Positions 47,221-55,825 of a stretch of DNA of 64,000 nucleotides are shown here, in pieces. The DNA comes from Mycobacterium sp. IS-1496 (GTDB taxonomy: Bacteria; Actinomycetota; Actinomycetes; Mycobacteriales; Mycobacteriaceae): assembly GCF_001499995.1 (NCBI RefSeq), contig NZ_LQIU01000012.1, positions 186,001-250,000 of the forward strand. Direction: 5' to 3'. A program made the position numbers and the translations under genes. The notes below the pieces were generated by a model. That model saw only the letters and a program-made list of their open reading frames with translations. It was not told the DNA's origin and did not search any database. The stretch's first letter is position 1, and every line of letters starts with the position of its first letter.

Positions 47221-47226
47221 TACTGT
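47221..47226 (+). promoter_or_regulatory. -10 box, leaderless promoter of holB
   Basis: TACTGT ends eight bases before the ATG at 47235 and five before a GTG at 47232, so the transcript begins at or near the start codon. Confidence 0.5.
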
Positions 47227-47234
47227 TGGCGGTG

Positions 47235-48443
47235 ATGGCCGGAGTTTTTTCCCGTTTGGTGGGTCAACACGCTGTTGAGGCGGAGTTGGTGGGTGCCGCG
47301 CAGGCGGCCCGTGGTGATGACGCTCACAGTGCCTCGGCGACGGGGACCATGACACATGCCTGGCTGATCACGGGTCCGCCGGGGTCGGGGAGGTCGATCG
47401 CGGCGCTGTGCTTTGCCGCCGCGCTGCAGTGCACCTCCGACGGTGTCCCCGGTTGTGGCGAGTGCCGGGCGTGCACCACGACCATGGCCGGGACGCACGC
47501 CGACGTCCGGCGGATCATCCCTGAGGGCCTGTCGATCGGCGTGGACGAGATGCGCTCGATCGTGCAGATCGCCTCACGACGGCCGGGTACGGGCCGCTGG
47601 CAGATCGTGGTGGTCGAGGACGCCGACCGGCTCACCGAGGGGGCGGCGAACGCGTTGCTGAAAGTCGTCGAGGAGCCACCGCCGTCGACGGTGTTCCTGC
47701 TGTGCGCGCCGTCGGTGGACCCCGAGGACATCGCGATCACGCTGCGGTCGCGCTGCCGGCACGTCGCACTGGTGACTCCGTCGGTGGATGCGATCACTCA
47801 GGTGCTCATCGACGGTGACGGCCTGTCGGAGCAGGACGCCCGCTGGGCGGCCTCGGTCAGTGGCGGCCACGTCGGGCGGGCGCGCCGGCTGGTCGTCGAC
47901 GAGCAGGCGCGCGACCGCCGCAAACGGGCGTTGAGCCTGGCGCGGGACGCGGCCACACCGTCGCGGGCCTACGCCGCGGTCGAGGAACTCGTCGCGTCGG
48001 CGGACGCCGAGGCCAAGGCGCTGACCGTGGACCGCAACGAGACCGAGGTCGAGGAACTGCGCACGGCTCTGGGAGCGGGCGGTACCGGCAAGGGCACCGC
48101 GGGCGCCATGCGCGGTGCGACCGGGGCCATCAGGGATCTGGAGAAGCGGCAGAAGTCGCGGCAGACCAGGGCGTCGCGCGACGCGCTGGACCGTGCGCTG
48201 ATCGACCTGGCCACCTACTTCCGCGATGCGCTGCTGGTGGCGTCGGGGGCCGGGCATGTGCAGGCCAACCATCCGGACATGGCCGACAAGGTCGCGGCGC
48301 TGGCGGCGCACGCGCCCCCGGACAAGCTGCTGCGCTGCATCGAGGCGGTGCTGGCGTGCCGCGAGGCGCTGGCGGTCAACGTCAAGCCGAAGTTCGCGGT
48401 CGACGCGATGGTGGCGACCGTCGGACAGGCGCTGCGGGACTGA
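47235..48443 (+). CDS. holB: DNA polymerase III delta' subunit
   Basis: About 402 residues, AAA+ clamp-loader fold. The P-loop region reads ITGPPGSGRSIAALCF, with Arg in place of the lysine, as in non-ATP-binding delta' subunits. A zinc module with four cysteines (CTSDGVPGCGECRAC) follows, then 'IVVVEDADRLTEGAANALLKVVEEPP' and the SRC-type sensor 'LRSRCRHVAL'. It loads the sliding clamp together with tau/gamma and delta. The leaderless ATG at 47235 is chosen over TTG or GTG codons one to three residues upstream. tRNA-Thr follows on the same strand. Position Rv3644c. Confidence 0.93.
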   Translation: MAGVFSRLVGQHAVEAELVGAAQAARGDDAHSASATGTMTHAWLITGPPGSGRSIAALCFAAALQCTSDGVPGCGECRACTTTMAGTHADVRRIIPEGLSIGVDEMRSIVQIASRRPGTGRWQIVVVEDADRLTEGAANALLKVVEEPPPSTVFLLCAPSVDPEDIAITLRSRCRHVALVTPSVDAITQVLIDGDGLSEQDARWAASVSGGHVGRARRLVVDEQARDRRKRALSLARDAATPSRAYAAVEELVASADAEAKALTVDRNETEVEELRTALGAGGTGKGTAGAMRGATGAIRDLEKRQKSRQTRASRDALDRALIDLATYFRDALLVASGAGHVQANHPDMADKVAALAAHAPPDKLLRCIEAVLACREALAVNVKPKFAVDAMVATVGQALRD

Positions 48444-48529
48444 CTTTGGTGGCCGGCGGGCGCTGCCGTAGACTCGTGCCGCCCGGTCTCGGGGGCTTGC
48501 GACTCGCGCAAGCGCTCGTCGGCGGGCAC

Positions 48530-48602
48530 GCCGCCTTAGCTCAGTCGGTAGAGCGATTCACTCGTAATGAATAGGTCAGGAGTTCGATTCTCCTAGGCGG
48601 CT
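48530..48602 (+). tRNA. tRNA-Thr (anticodon CGT)
   Basis: A 73-base cloverleaf. The acceptor arms GCCGCCT and AGGCGGC pair perfectly. The D-arm is GCTCAGTCGGTAGAGC, the anticodon loop CTCGTAA gives CGT (codon ACG), and the T-arm contains AGTTCGATTCT. CCA is not encoded. It marks the boundary between the conserved holB region and an accessory segment. Confidence 0.97.
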
Positions 48603-48625
48603 CTCTTGTTGTTCCGCGCGAGACC

Positions 48626-48668
48626 ACGGTTGTTGACGCCGTTACTCGCGTTTCGTGTCATCAACCGT
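48626..48668. repeat. Inverted repeat just after tRNA-Thr
   Basis: ACGGTTGTTGAC (48626-48637) and GTCATCAACCGT (48657-48668) pair at 11 of 12 positions around a 19-base loop. It could end tRNA transcription, or the opposite-strand accessory genes, or be left from an integration event. No T-run is seen. Confidence 0.45.
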
Positions 48669-48731
48669 AGGGTCGGCGTAGGCGAGGAGTTCACGGAGGA
48701 CCTGGCGGCCTTGTTCGCGCGCGTCTCTCAT
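48642..48731 (-). pseudogene. Possible 29-residue ORF or gene remnant beside tRNA-Thr
   Basis: The frame reads MRDAREQGRQVLRELLAYAD and continues to a TAA. Third-position GC is high and residue use is protein-like, and the same open frame continues upstream into the tail of the lipoprotein gene. It may be the C-terminal scrap of a lost gene. It is too short to identify. Confidence 0.25.
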
Positions 48732-48751
48732 GCGACCCAGGGTGGCATGGG

Positions 48752-49528
48752 CTAGTTGCCAGCAGCCTCCGGCCAACCGGGACTAGCCGGCGAAGTGGGG
48801 AAGAAGTCGCGAGGGTGGGTGCCGTCGATGATTTCGGCGCGAACCGACGCCGGGTCTGGAGCTCTGTCGACGCACGTTTTCAGGTCGGCCTCGTATGTGG
48901 GCCATGTTTCGTCGAAACCTTGCTTGCTTCTCGAGAAGGAATCGAGCAGTCCGCGGATATGCCATTCACCGAAGACGTCGTCGACGGGGTCCGGGCGCGG
49001 CCCGGTTTGGGGCGGCATCGACGGCGACGGTCCAGTCAAGCCAACTTTCGTGGCGTGGATACCACGGGTGCCCTGCGATCCGGTACGCGCGACGCTCCGA
49101 TACGAACCGTCGTCTGTTCTGACCGCCAGACGGTAGTTGTAAATACAGATAACTGCTGAGACATCGTCCTCGGCGTGGCTCACGGACAGGATGTGGTGGG
49201 TGATGTTGCCGACCGATGGCTCATCGCTGGGGACGTCGAGCGCTGGTCGGGTCACCCATAGGTCTGAACCGCCGTCCGGTACCGCCCGTTCGAATCCCGG
49301 ATAGGCATAGGACATATCGCCCGCATACTGGCTGAGCATGAGCGACTCGATGAAGGCGCGAATCGGCACGGCAGGGCCGGTGAGAACATCGATTCCGGCT
49401 TCTGCAGTCCAGAGGTACCTCATTTCCGCGATGGGACCCTGCCAGCGCTGAACGCCAGGGTCTGTTGTGCATGCTGGTAATGCGAGGATCATGAGAACTG
49501 TCGCGGCGATTCGCTGATACACCAGCAT
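48752..49528 (-). CDS. Putative lipoprotein of unknown function
   Basis: A 258-residue protein. The signal peptide MLVYQRIAATVLMILALPAC ends in a lipobox (Leu-Pro-Ala-Cys20), so the mature protein should be lipid-anchored outside the membrane. The exported domain has 'DVSAVICIYNYRLAVRTDDG' and a C-terminal 'WPTYEADLKTCVDRAPDP'; no family was recognised. Its ATG overlaps the stop of the preceding EspA/EspE-like gene by one base (TGATG), so the two are coupled. GC content is visibly lower than in the flanks, pointing to an acquired or accessory pair. Confidence 0.75.
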   Translation of the reverse strand: MLVYQRIAATVLMILALPACTTDPGVQRWQGPIAEMRYLWTAEAGIDVLTGPAVPIRAFIESLMLSQYAGDMSYAYPGFERAVPDGGSDLWVTRPALDVPSDEPSVGNITHHILSVSHAEDDVSAVICIYNYRLAVRTDDGSYRSVARTGSQGTRGIHATKVGLTGPSPSMPPQTGPRPDPVDDVFGEWHIRGLLDSFSRSKQGFDETWPTYEADLKTCVDRAPDPASVRAEIIDGTHPRDFFPTSPASPGWPEAAGN

Positions 49529-51723
49529 CAGTTCCCGCCGCCCGGGATCTTGATAATCATGTTGTACCAATTCAAGAAGTCGTTGGACGGATTCGAGTCG
49601 GAGCCGCCCAATGCTCGGTTGATGTAGTCATTCATGTCGTCGCTGTAATCCGTGTCTGTGGGAACCCGTCGCTTCAAATCATCGAGTTCTTCGCGTGAGG
49701 CGAGACTGTCGCCGATCAGATAATCCGGGTTGACGTCTTCAGGCCGGATCGCGCCCGTCGCCAACAACGCGTTAGCAGTGAAGCGGGACGCTTCGTCGGG
49801 CTCCATGTCGGGAAGCGTGGGCGCCGTCGTATCGATCTGCGGCCCGACGAACGAACCCTCCATCGCTTCACCGAAGGTCGCCACTATGGGTCCACCCACC
49901 GGTCCGCTCATTCCGCTCAAGGCGGCGATTCCGGTCTTGTAAGCGGTTTCTCGCCATTGCTGAGCTTCCGCGCTGTTCTGCTGCATCACGTGCGCTGCGT
50001 CGGCCGCGCCGGCGGAGACCATTCCCTTCAGCACTGCGGCGTCCGCCATCCTGGAATCGTCTTCCGAGACCGGTACGCCGTTCTTGACGTCGGTCGCCCA
50101 GTCGAGGGAGCGATCGACTGCGAGTGCATCGGCCGCGCTGTTGAATTCGACGTAGGCGTCTTCCTGAGTGCTCAGAAGAGAGAAGACCCCCTTGCCGATC
50201 GGACGCTCGGAGTCACTGCTGTCGAGGTCGGCGAATCCGTCGCCGTCGTCGCCACCCACGCTGGCAATGTCGTCCACGTACGGAGACAGGCCGTGGGCGT
50301 ACGCCTTGACGAGTTCCGGATTGTATTCACCGAGCGTCTGTCCGCCGATGTTCATCAGATCGTTCTTGTGTTCGCCCAGATACCGTCCGTATGCCTCGGC
50401 TGTCGCGTCGGCGATACCCGGTTCGAGATGGTTGTCGTGCGTCCAGCTGAACAGGGCGCCGGCGGCCTTGCCGTTGTCATTCCAGGGCATGTGGTTCACG
50501 TCGCGGAGGAAGTCCTGCCCGTCGCTTCCATGGGTGCCGAGAACGTGGTCGTGAATGATCTGATGATCCGGCGCGACCGCCTCGAAGAGGCCCTGGGTCG
50601 CCGCGGACGCGTGGGCCGCAGGAACGTCGCTGTCCATCACCGCGTCGGCGGCCCGCATCAATCCGCGATCGACTTCGGTACCGGTCTGCAACCTGTCGTT
50701 CCCGTCGGTGACGATCTCGGAGATCTTCTGCAAGTCTCCGTAGTTCTTCAGCACATTCGCATCGTCGACCTGTTTCAGGTCGCCTGCCCCGTTGAGCGCT
50801 TCCTGGACACTCCGGGGAAGCTGGTCATAGCCACCCGTCACCACCCGAGTGGGGTTGTCGAGGGCCTCCGGTGTGGTCTCGGTCTTGGGGAATCTGACGT
50901 CGTCGTTGCTCATGAGCTGCCATGAGTCGCCGATGATGTCCTTGTGGTCCCCGAGCCGTTGCTCGGCTTCGTGCAGATCGTCGACGCTCATGCCGTGCTG
51001 TTGGGCCTGCATCTGACTCAGGTAGGAGCCCTGCTCGGACGAGAGTTCCCGCCCTGGTTCGATCCCGCCGAGGACAGCTTCGACGCGTGCGGCGGCATTC
51101 TGGTCTCCGGCAAGCGCGGCCTGAACATCCTGCTCGGCGCGCTCGTTCTCAGGCGTCGCGCGGGCCTCCTCGTTCCCCAGCGCATCGGCGTCGTCCTTCG
51201 TCTCGTCCTTCTCGCCGTTGCCGAACTTCTGCTCGTTCTTCACCGCGTCGAACTCGGGCCCGAGCTTCGCGAGGTTCTGCGCGATCGTGTTCGACTCGGC
51301 GTTGGTCCTCTGCACGACCTCGGTGAGCTGTCCGAGCCCCTTGTTCGCGATCTGCATCAGCATCGCGTCGCGCTGCCTACCCGGCGGCACGCTGTTGGCG
51401 GCGTCGGTCACCCACTGGCGCAGTCGATCCAGGTTCTGCCGCCCCGTCGCGACCGTCTGCGCCGACTGGTCGACCTGCTGGGCGATCCTGCGGTCCAACT
51501 CCGCCAGCCGCGTGAACACGGCCTGATGGTCGGTGTTGGCCTTGTCGTAATTGGTCGCGGCGGCCCCTGACCACGTCGATCCGGGCGCCGCCGCCGTGAC
51601 GCCGGATCCGAGCTCGGTCAACTGCGGACTCTCGTCGAAGTCCGTGCCTGGCTGCGGGGTGCCCTGGCCGAACGTTTGCCGGGCGTTGTCCCAGGTTGTG
51701 TAGAAGCCGTCGAGGGCGCTCAC
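49528..51723 (-). CDS. EspA/EspE-like type VII secretion substrate candidate with long helical C-terminus
   Basis: A 731-residue, signal-peptide-free, mostly helical, acidic protein. The N-terminal 190 residues (VSALDGFYTTWDNARQTFG...) resemble the EspA/EspE-type helical hairpin. A Trp-Ser-Gly turn (PGSTWSGAAATNYDK) matches the WxG turn of type VII substrates, and 'AELDRRIAQQVDQSAQTVATG' follows. A charged linker leads to a repeat-like helical region that similar mycobacterial proteins have labelled TPR. The GTG at 51723 gives the family N-terminus; 33 upstream residues are rejected. It forms an operon with the lipoprotein gene. No ESX machinery is in the window. Export and function are inferred. 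Confidence 0.7.
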   Translation of the reverse strand: MSALDGFYTTWDNARQTFGQGTPQPGTDFDESPQLTELGSGVTAAAPGSTWSGAAATNYDKANTDHQAVFTRLAELDRRIAQQVDQSAQTVATGRQNLDRLRQWVTDAANSVPPGRQRDAMLMQIANKGLGQLTEVVQRTNAESNTIAQNLAKLGPEFDAVKNEQKFGNGEKDETKDDADALGNEEARATPENERAEQDVQAALAGDQNAAARVEAVLGGIEPGRELSSEQGSYLSQMQAQQHGMSVDDLHEAEQRLGDHKDIIGDSWQLMSNDDVRFPKTETTPEALDNPTRVVTGGYDQLPRSVQEALNGAGDLKQVDDANVLKNYGDLQKISEIVTDGNDRLQTGTEVDRGLMRAADAVMDSDVPAAHASAATQGLFEAVAPDHQIIHDHVLGTHGSDGQDFLRDVNHMPWNDNGKAAGALFSWTHDNHLEPGIADATAEAYGRYLGEHKNDLMNIGGQTLGEYNPELVKAYAHGLSPYVDDIASVGGDDGDGFADLDSSDSERPIGKGVFSLLSTQEDAYVEFNSAADALAVDRSLDWATDVKNGVPVSEDDSRMADAAVLKGMVSAGAADAAHVMQQNSAEAQQWRETAYKTGIAALSGMSGPVGGPIVATFGEAMEGSFVGPQIDTTAPTLPDMEPDEASRFTANALLATGAIRPEDVNPDYLIGDSLASREELDDLKRRVPTDTDYSDDMNDYINRALGGSDSNPSNDFLNWYNMIIKIPGGGN

Positions 51724-51779
51724 CGGCACCCCGCCCGCCCCCGTGGCAACATCATTTGCCCAGTATCCCGTACCCCGGA

Positions 51780-53543
51780 CTACCTCGGTGCCACAAATCC
51801 GACCGGACCGGGCGATATGCACACCGACAGCGCCGCGGTGCTCGCGCTGACCTTGATTGCGTCACCAGCTCCCGGCAGCCGCACGAACACCCTGTTCAGG
51901 CCCGGCCGCACCGGCACCTTCACCTCCGGGCCCTCCGACAGCGCCATCAGCAGTGACCCGTCGCTGTTCGCCAGGTAGTTGATCTCCGCGGTCCAGTCCG
52001 CCGGCAGCAGCGGCCCGTCCAGCGGCATCCGCACCGGGAAGTCCGGCTGCACCAGGTAGCCGCAGTTGGGCTCCGGCCCAGCGACGATGGCCCGCACCCA
52101 CGTCACCAACGCGTCGACCACATGTCCGGACCGGTCCACCATCCGCAGCTCCGACGTGCTCGACCCGATCTCCGGCCGGTCGTCGACCAACGCGAACATG
52201 TGGCTCAGCAGGCTCTCCGGCCCCGCGACCCGCTGCAGGATCAGCGGATCGACCTCCTGATCGAGCATCGGCTCGTCCACCTCCGCCAACCCCGCCCGCG
52301 CGTTCGCCACGTACGCCGGCACCGGGCTGTCCTGCCAGATCCGGTGGAACGTCACCGTCGAGTACAGGCTGCTCGCGACGAACGCCGCAGTCAGACCGGC
52401 GACCGCCACCGACCGGCGACGCGATGCGTCCAGCCGTCGCGCCCCCTCGCGGTTCGGGGCGCAGAATCCGACCGCCATCAGCAGGGCCAGCACCACCACC
52501 AGATCCGGCAGGTACCGCAGCGTGTGCGCCAGCTCCAGCGCCGTGAACCGCGACGACCGCATCAAATAGATCGGCACCTGGCACGCGACGGCGTAGCCGA
52601 CCGCGACCGCCCACACCGGTCCGATCCGCTGTTTGCGCGCGAACGACACCGCGACGACGGCCGCCAGCACCACCCAGCCCAGCACCATCACCGCGACGGG
52701 TGGCGTCGCCCACGGCGACGCAGGCGCCCACCGCTGCCAATCCCACGGTCCGCCGACCAAACCGGGCACGATCCCGTGAGTGATGGACCGCGCCAGCAGG
52801 TCCCACGTCATGCCCAGGTCGAAGCTCCACCGCTTCTGGTCGACGACGAGCAGATACACCCCGATCCACGCGGCCGTCACGGCCAGCGCCGCCGCCCAGA
52901 ACCGAATCCCGCGACGCCACACCGTCACGACCGCGGCACGGTCGCCGGTGACATAGGCCAGCAGCGCGACCACCGCGAACGCGACGAACGGGATCACCGC
53001 CGCCTTCTCGAAGAACAACAACCCGCCGACGTACACGGCCACCGCGGTGACCGCGTAGCGCTGCCGTCCGGTGCGCACCAGCAGGACCGCGTCCGCGCAC
53101 ACCCACGCCAGCGCCGCGAGCATCGGCAGCGAGTTCAACCCCGCCGCCCACCAGGCGAACCCGGGCACAGCCAGCGGGGTGAACAGCGCAAACGTCAACG
53201 GCAGCAACAACACCGGACGCCACCCGAGGATGACGTGCAGCGCGCGCAACAGCGCCAGCGACGCCAGCAGCTGCAGCACCACCAGGCTCACCGCAGGCAG
53301 CACCCACGACCACGGCGCCGCCCTGGTGATCATCCCCGACAGCAGGAACGCCGCGGGCATCACATGCCCGTCGTGATCGTCGAACAGGAACGACGGTGAC
53401 AGCAGCCCCTGCGTGCCCGCCCGGCCGACGAGGATCAGGTCGTCCCAATAGAAGTAGCCGCCGAACGCCAGCACCGCCCGAACGGCCAGCTGCACCGCGA
53501 TGAGCGAAACCGCGGCGGCGGTGACCCGGTTCAGCCGGCCCAC
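51780..53543 (-). CDS. Multi-pass membrane protein, glycosyltransferase-like (GT-C type)
   Basis: A protein of about 587 residues with roughly ten transmembrane helices in its first 400 residues and a soluble C-terminal domain. An acidic pair after the first helix (FYWDDLILVG, 'DDHDGHVMP') resembles the DD/DE motif in the first external loop of GT-C glycosyltransferases. These use polyprenyl-phosphate sugars outside the membrane. This suggests sugar transfer to an envelope polymer, but the exact activity is not shown. The GTG at 53543 overlaps the galE end by 13 bases, so the two are coupled. Confidence 0.72.
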   Translation of the reverse strand: MGRLNRVTAAAVSLIAVQLAVRAVLAFGGYFYWDDLILVGRAGTQGLLSPSFLFDDHDGHVMPAAFLLSGMITRAAPWSWVLPAVSLVVLQLLASLALLRALHVILGWRPVLLLPLTFALFTPLAVPGFAWWAAGLNSLPMLAALAWVCADAVLLVRTGRQRYAVTAVAVYVGGLLFFEKAAVIPFVAFAVVALLAYVTGDRAAVVTVWRRGIRFWAAALAVTAAWIGVYLLVVDQKRWSFDLGMTWDLLARSITHGIVPGLVGGPWDWQRWAPASPWATPPVAVMVLGWVVLAAVVAVSFARKQRIGPVWAVAVGYAVACQVPIYLMRSSRFTALELAHTLRYLPDLVVVLALLMAVGFCAPNREGARRLDASRRRSVAVAGLTAAFVASSLYSTVTFHRIWQDSPVPAYVANARAGLAEVDEPMLDQEVDPLILQRVAGPESLLSHMFALVDDRPEIGSSTSELRMVDRSGHVVDALVTWVRAIVAGPEPNCGYLVQPDFPVRMPLDGPLLPADWTAEINYLANSDGSLLMALSEGPEVKVPVRPGLNRVFVRLPGAGDAIKVSASTAALSVCISPGPVGFVAPR

Positions 53544-54523
53544 TCCGCACCCGGAGCCGCCGCCCGCGCCACCAGGCTGGCCCGCCACGCCGACGCGACC
53601 ATGTCGCGCACCGAATGCCGCATCTGCCAGTCCAGGTCACGCCGGGCCAGGTCACCGGCCGCGACGATGCGGGCCGGGTCGCCGGGACGCCGCGGCATGA
53701 TCTCCGGCTCGAACTCGATGCCGGTGACCTCCCGGATCGCGGTCATGATCTCGCGCACGGACGTGCCGTCGCCGCTGCCCAGGTTGTACACCGGCTCCAC
53801 CGGCTGACCGTCGGCCAGGCGCCGCGCGGCGGCGACGTGGGCCAGCGCCAGGTCGGTGACATGGATGTAGTCACGCACACAGGTGCCGTCGGGGGTGGGG
53901 TAGTCGGCGCCGTTGATGCGGGGGACCCGTCCGTCGTGCAGCATCTGGAACACCAACGGGAACAGATTGTGCGGGCTGGCGTCGTAGAGCGTCTCGGACC
54001 CCGACCCCACCACGTTGAAGTACCGCAGGCTGGTGTGCTGTAGCCCGGTGGCGCGTGCAACGTCGCGCAACAGCCATTCGCCGATCAGCTTCGTCTCGCC
54101 GTACGGCGATTCCGGCCGGGTGGCGGTCTGCTCATCGACGATGTCGACGTCGGGGGTGCCGAACGTCGCCGCACTCGACGAGAACACGACCTTGTCGACG
54201 CCGGCGTCGTCCATGGTCCGCAGCAGCGTCACCATCGCGGACACGTTCTGCTCGTAGGTGTGCAGCGGACGCGACACCGAGACGCCGGCGTACTTGTAGC
54301 CGGCGATGTGGATCACGCCGCGGACGTCGTGACGGCGCAGGGTGTCGAGCACCAGCGGTTCGTCGAGCAGGGTGCCCCGCACGAACGGGACCTCGGTCGG
54401 CACGAACTCCTCGAACCCCGACGAGAGGTCGTCGATGACCACCACCGGTGTCCCGGCGTCGAGCAGCGCGTGCACGACGTGCGAGCCGATGTAACCGGCC
54501 CCGCCCGTCACCAGCCAGGTCAT
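53531..54523 (-). CDS. galE: UDP-glucose 4-epimerase
   Basis: A 330-residue short-chain dehydrogenase-fold epimerase. The NAD-binding GGAGYIGSH is at residues 7-15. Catalytic Tyr and Lys are in SPYGETK and the serine is in 'VVFSSSAATFG'. 'YFNVVGSGSETLYD' and 'YIHVTDLALAHV' are family blocks. It interconverts UDP-glucose and UDP-galactose, supplying galactose for arabinogalactan. It starts with ATG 60 bases after the flippase-like gene and overlaps the membrane protein downstream. Position Rv3634c (galE1). Confidence 0.93.
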   Translation of the reverse strand: MTWLVTGGAGYIGSHVVHALLDAGTPVVVIDDLSSGFEEFVPTEVPFVRGTLLDEPLVLDTLRRHDVRGVIHIAGYKYAGVSVSRPLHTYEQNVSAMVTLLRTMDDAGVDKVVFSSSAATFGTPDVDIVDEQTATRPESPYGETKLIGEWLLRDVARATGLQHTSLRYFNVVGSGSETLYDASPHNLFPLVFQMLHDGRVPRINGADYPTPDGTCVRDYIHVTDLALAHVAAARRLADGQPVEPVYNLGSGDGTSVREIMTAIREVTGIEFEPEIMPRRPGDPARIVAAGDLARRDLDWQMRHSVRDMVASAWRASLVARAAAPGAEWAG

Positions 54524-54583
54524 GTCGCCTCCTCGATCAAACCCGGCCAGGATATAGCGCGAAGTGAAGCGGGCAAGCGCTCA

Positions 54584-55825
54584 CTACGCCGACGCCCTGG
54601 CCAGCCCACCGAGGTGCACGGCGATGCCCACCAGCGGTCCGCACAGCAACGCCACCACGGTCCTGGTCTCCAGATCCAGCGGCAGCAGCAGCAACAGCAC
54701 CGCCGCCACCGTGGCGCTGACCCATCCGAGCGCATACGTGCGGTGCATGGCCGCGGCCACCGTCGCCGCGCCGGTCAGCGTCAGCAGCGCGATCGCCACG
54801 GCGGCCGCGGTCAGCCACGCCAGCAGCACGCCGTCGGCCCGGTACTGCTCACCGAACCCGGCGCGCAGCAGCCAGGGACCCAGCAGTCCGGCGGCCACCA
54901 CACCGACCGCGCCCAGGCCCGACACCACCGCCGCCGGCGCGATCAGTGCGCGCAGCCGCGCCGTGCGCTGGTCGACGAAGTGGGCGATCAGGTTGCCCTG
55001 CATCGCCGTCAGCGGGACCAGCAGCGGCGCCCGGGTCAGCGTCACGGCCAGGATCACCACGCCGCCGGCCGCGCCGAGGTCGTCCGACGTCGCCTTGAGC
55101 AGTACGGGGAACCCCATCACCAGGACGGCGCTGGCACCCGCTGCGGCGATCGAATGTGCGGCCCCGCGCAGGAACTCCGCCGTGCTGCCCGGCGTCCGCA
55201 GGCGCGCGGCGGCCCGCGTGGCGGGGGAGCAGACGAGCAGCAGCAGCCAGGCGAGCGCGCCGCCGACGGTCGCCCACAGGAAACCCCCGAGACCCCATCC
55301 GATCGCGAACGTCGCGGCGGCCACCAGGACGCGGATCACCGCGTCCGCCACCATCAGCGCCCCGTACTGGCTCCAGCGGTTGACGCCCGCCAGCATGCCG
55401 AGCAGCGTCGCGTGCACGCAGAAGCCGGCCAGCCCCGCGCTCAGCAGCGCCACCGACAGCCACCGCGCCTCAACGAACACGTGGCCCGCCCACAGCGGCG
55501 CGGTGACCACGATGAGGACGGCCGCGACGACGCCCACCGCCGCGCCGACCCGGACGGGGTGGGTGTGCGGGCCGCCGGCCGGACGTTCGACCCGCGCGTC
55601 GCGGACCTCCCGCGTCGCCTCCTGCAGCAGCCCGAACGCCGCGCCGCTGGCCAGGCCGAACGCCCCCCAGAACACCCCGAACACCGAGAAGCCCTCGGGT
55701 TCGAGGTCGCGCGCCGCGAGATAGAGGACCGCGTAGCCGCACAGCGCGGTCACGGCCGTCGCGACGCCGACCCGGGCCACGCTGCTCCGCGTGACCGGGC
55801 CGGTCGACGGTGCCGCGTCGGTCAC
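54584..55825 (-). CDS. Polysaccharide/lipid flippase-like membrane protein (Rv3630-like)
   Basis: A 413-residue protein with about twelve hydrophobic helices. It looks like the Wzx/MOP (MATE-like) exporter group: 'LEPEGFSVFGVFWGAFGLASG' in the first half and 'GFPVLLKATSDDLGAAGGVVILA' in the second. Such proteins flip lipid-linked or amphipathic products across the membrane. The GTG at 55825 overlaps the M1 peptidase stop (GTGA), so it is coupled to the peptidase and the Pls-like synthetase. This suggests it may move or work on their product. A relative exists in M. tuberculosis (Rv3630) without Pls beside it, so a separate envelope role is also possible. Confidence 0.75.
   Translation of the reverse strand: MTDAAPSTGPVTRSSVARVGVATAVTALCGYAVLYLAARDLEPEGFSVFGVFWGAFGLASGAAFGLLQEATREVRDARVERPAGGPHTHPVRVGAAVGVVAAVLIVVTAPLWAGHVFVEARWLSVALLSAGLAGFCVHATLLGMLAGVNRWSQYGALMVADAVIRVLVAAATFAIGWGLGGFLWATVGGALAWLLLLVCSPATRAAARLRTPGSTAEFLRGAAHSIAAAGASAVLVMGFPVLLKATSDDLGAAGGVVILAVTLTRAPLLVPLTAMQGNLIAHFVDQRTARLRALIAPAAVVSGLGAVGVVAAGLLGPWLLRAGFGEQYRADGVLLAWLTAAAVAIALLTLTGAATVAAAMHRTYALGWVSATVAAVLLLLLPLDLETRTVVALLCGPLVGIAVHLGGLARASA

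Noticed and set aside
48756..49136. A plus-strand 126-codon frame opposite the lipoprotein gene
   Set aside because: It lacks a ribosome site and family features, whereas the minus strand has a signal peptide, lipobox and a coupled start.
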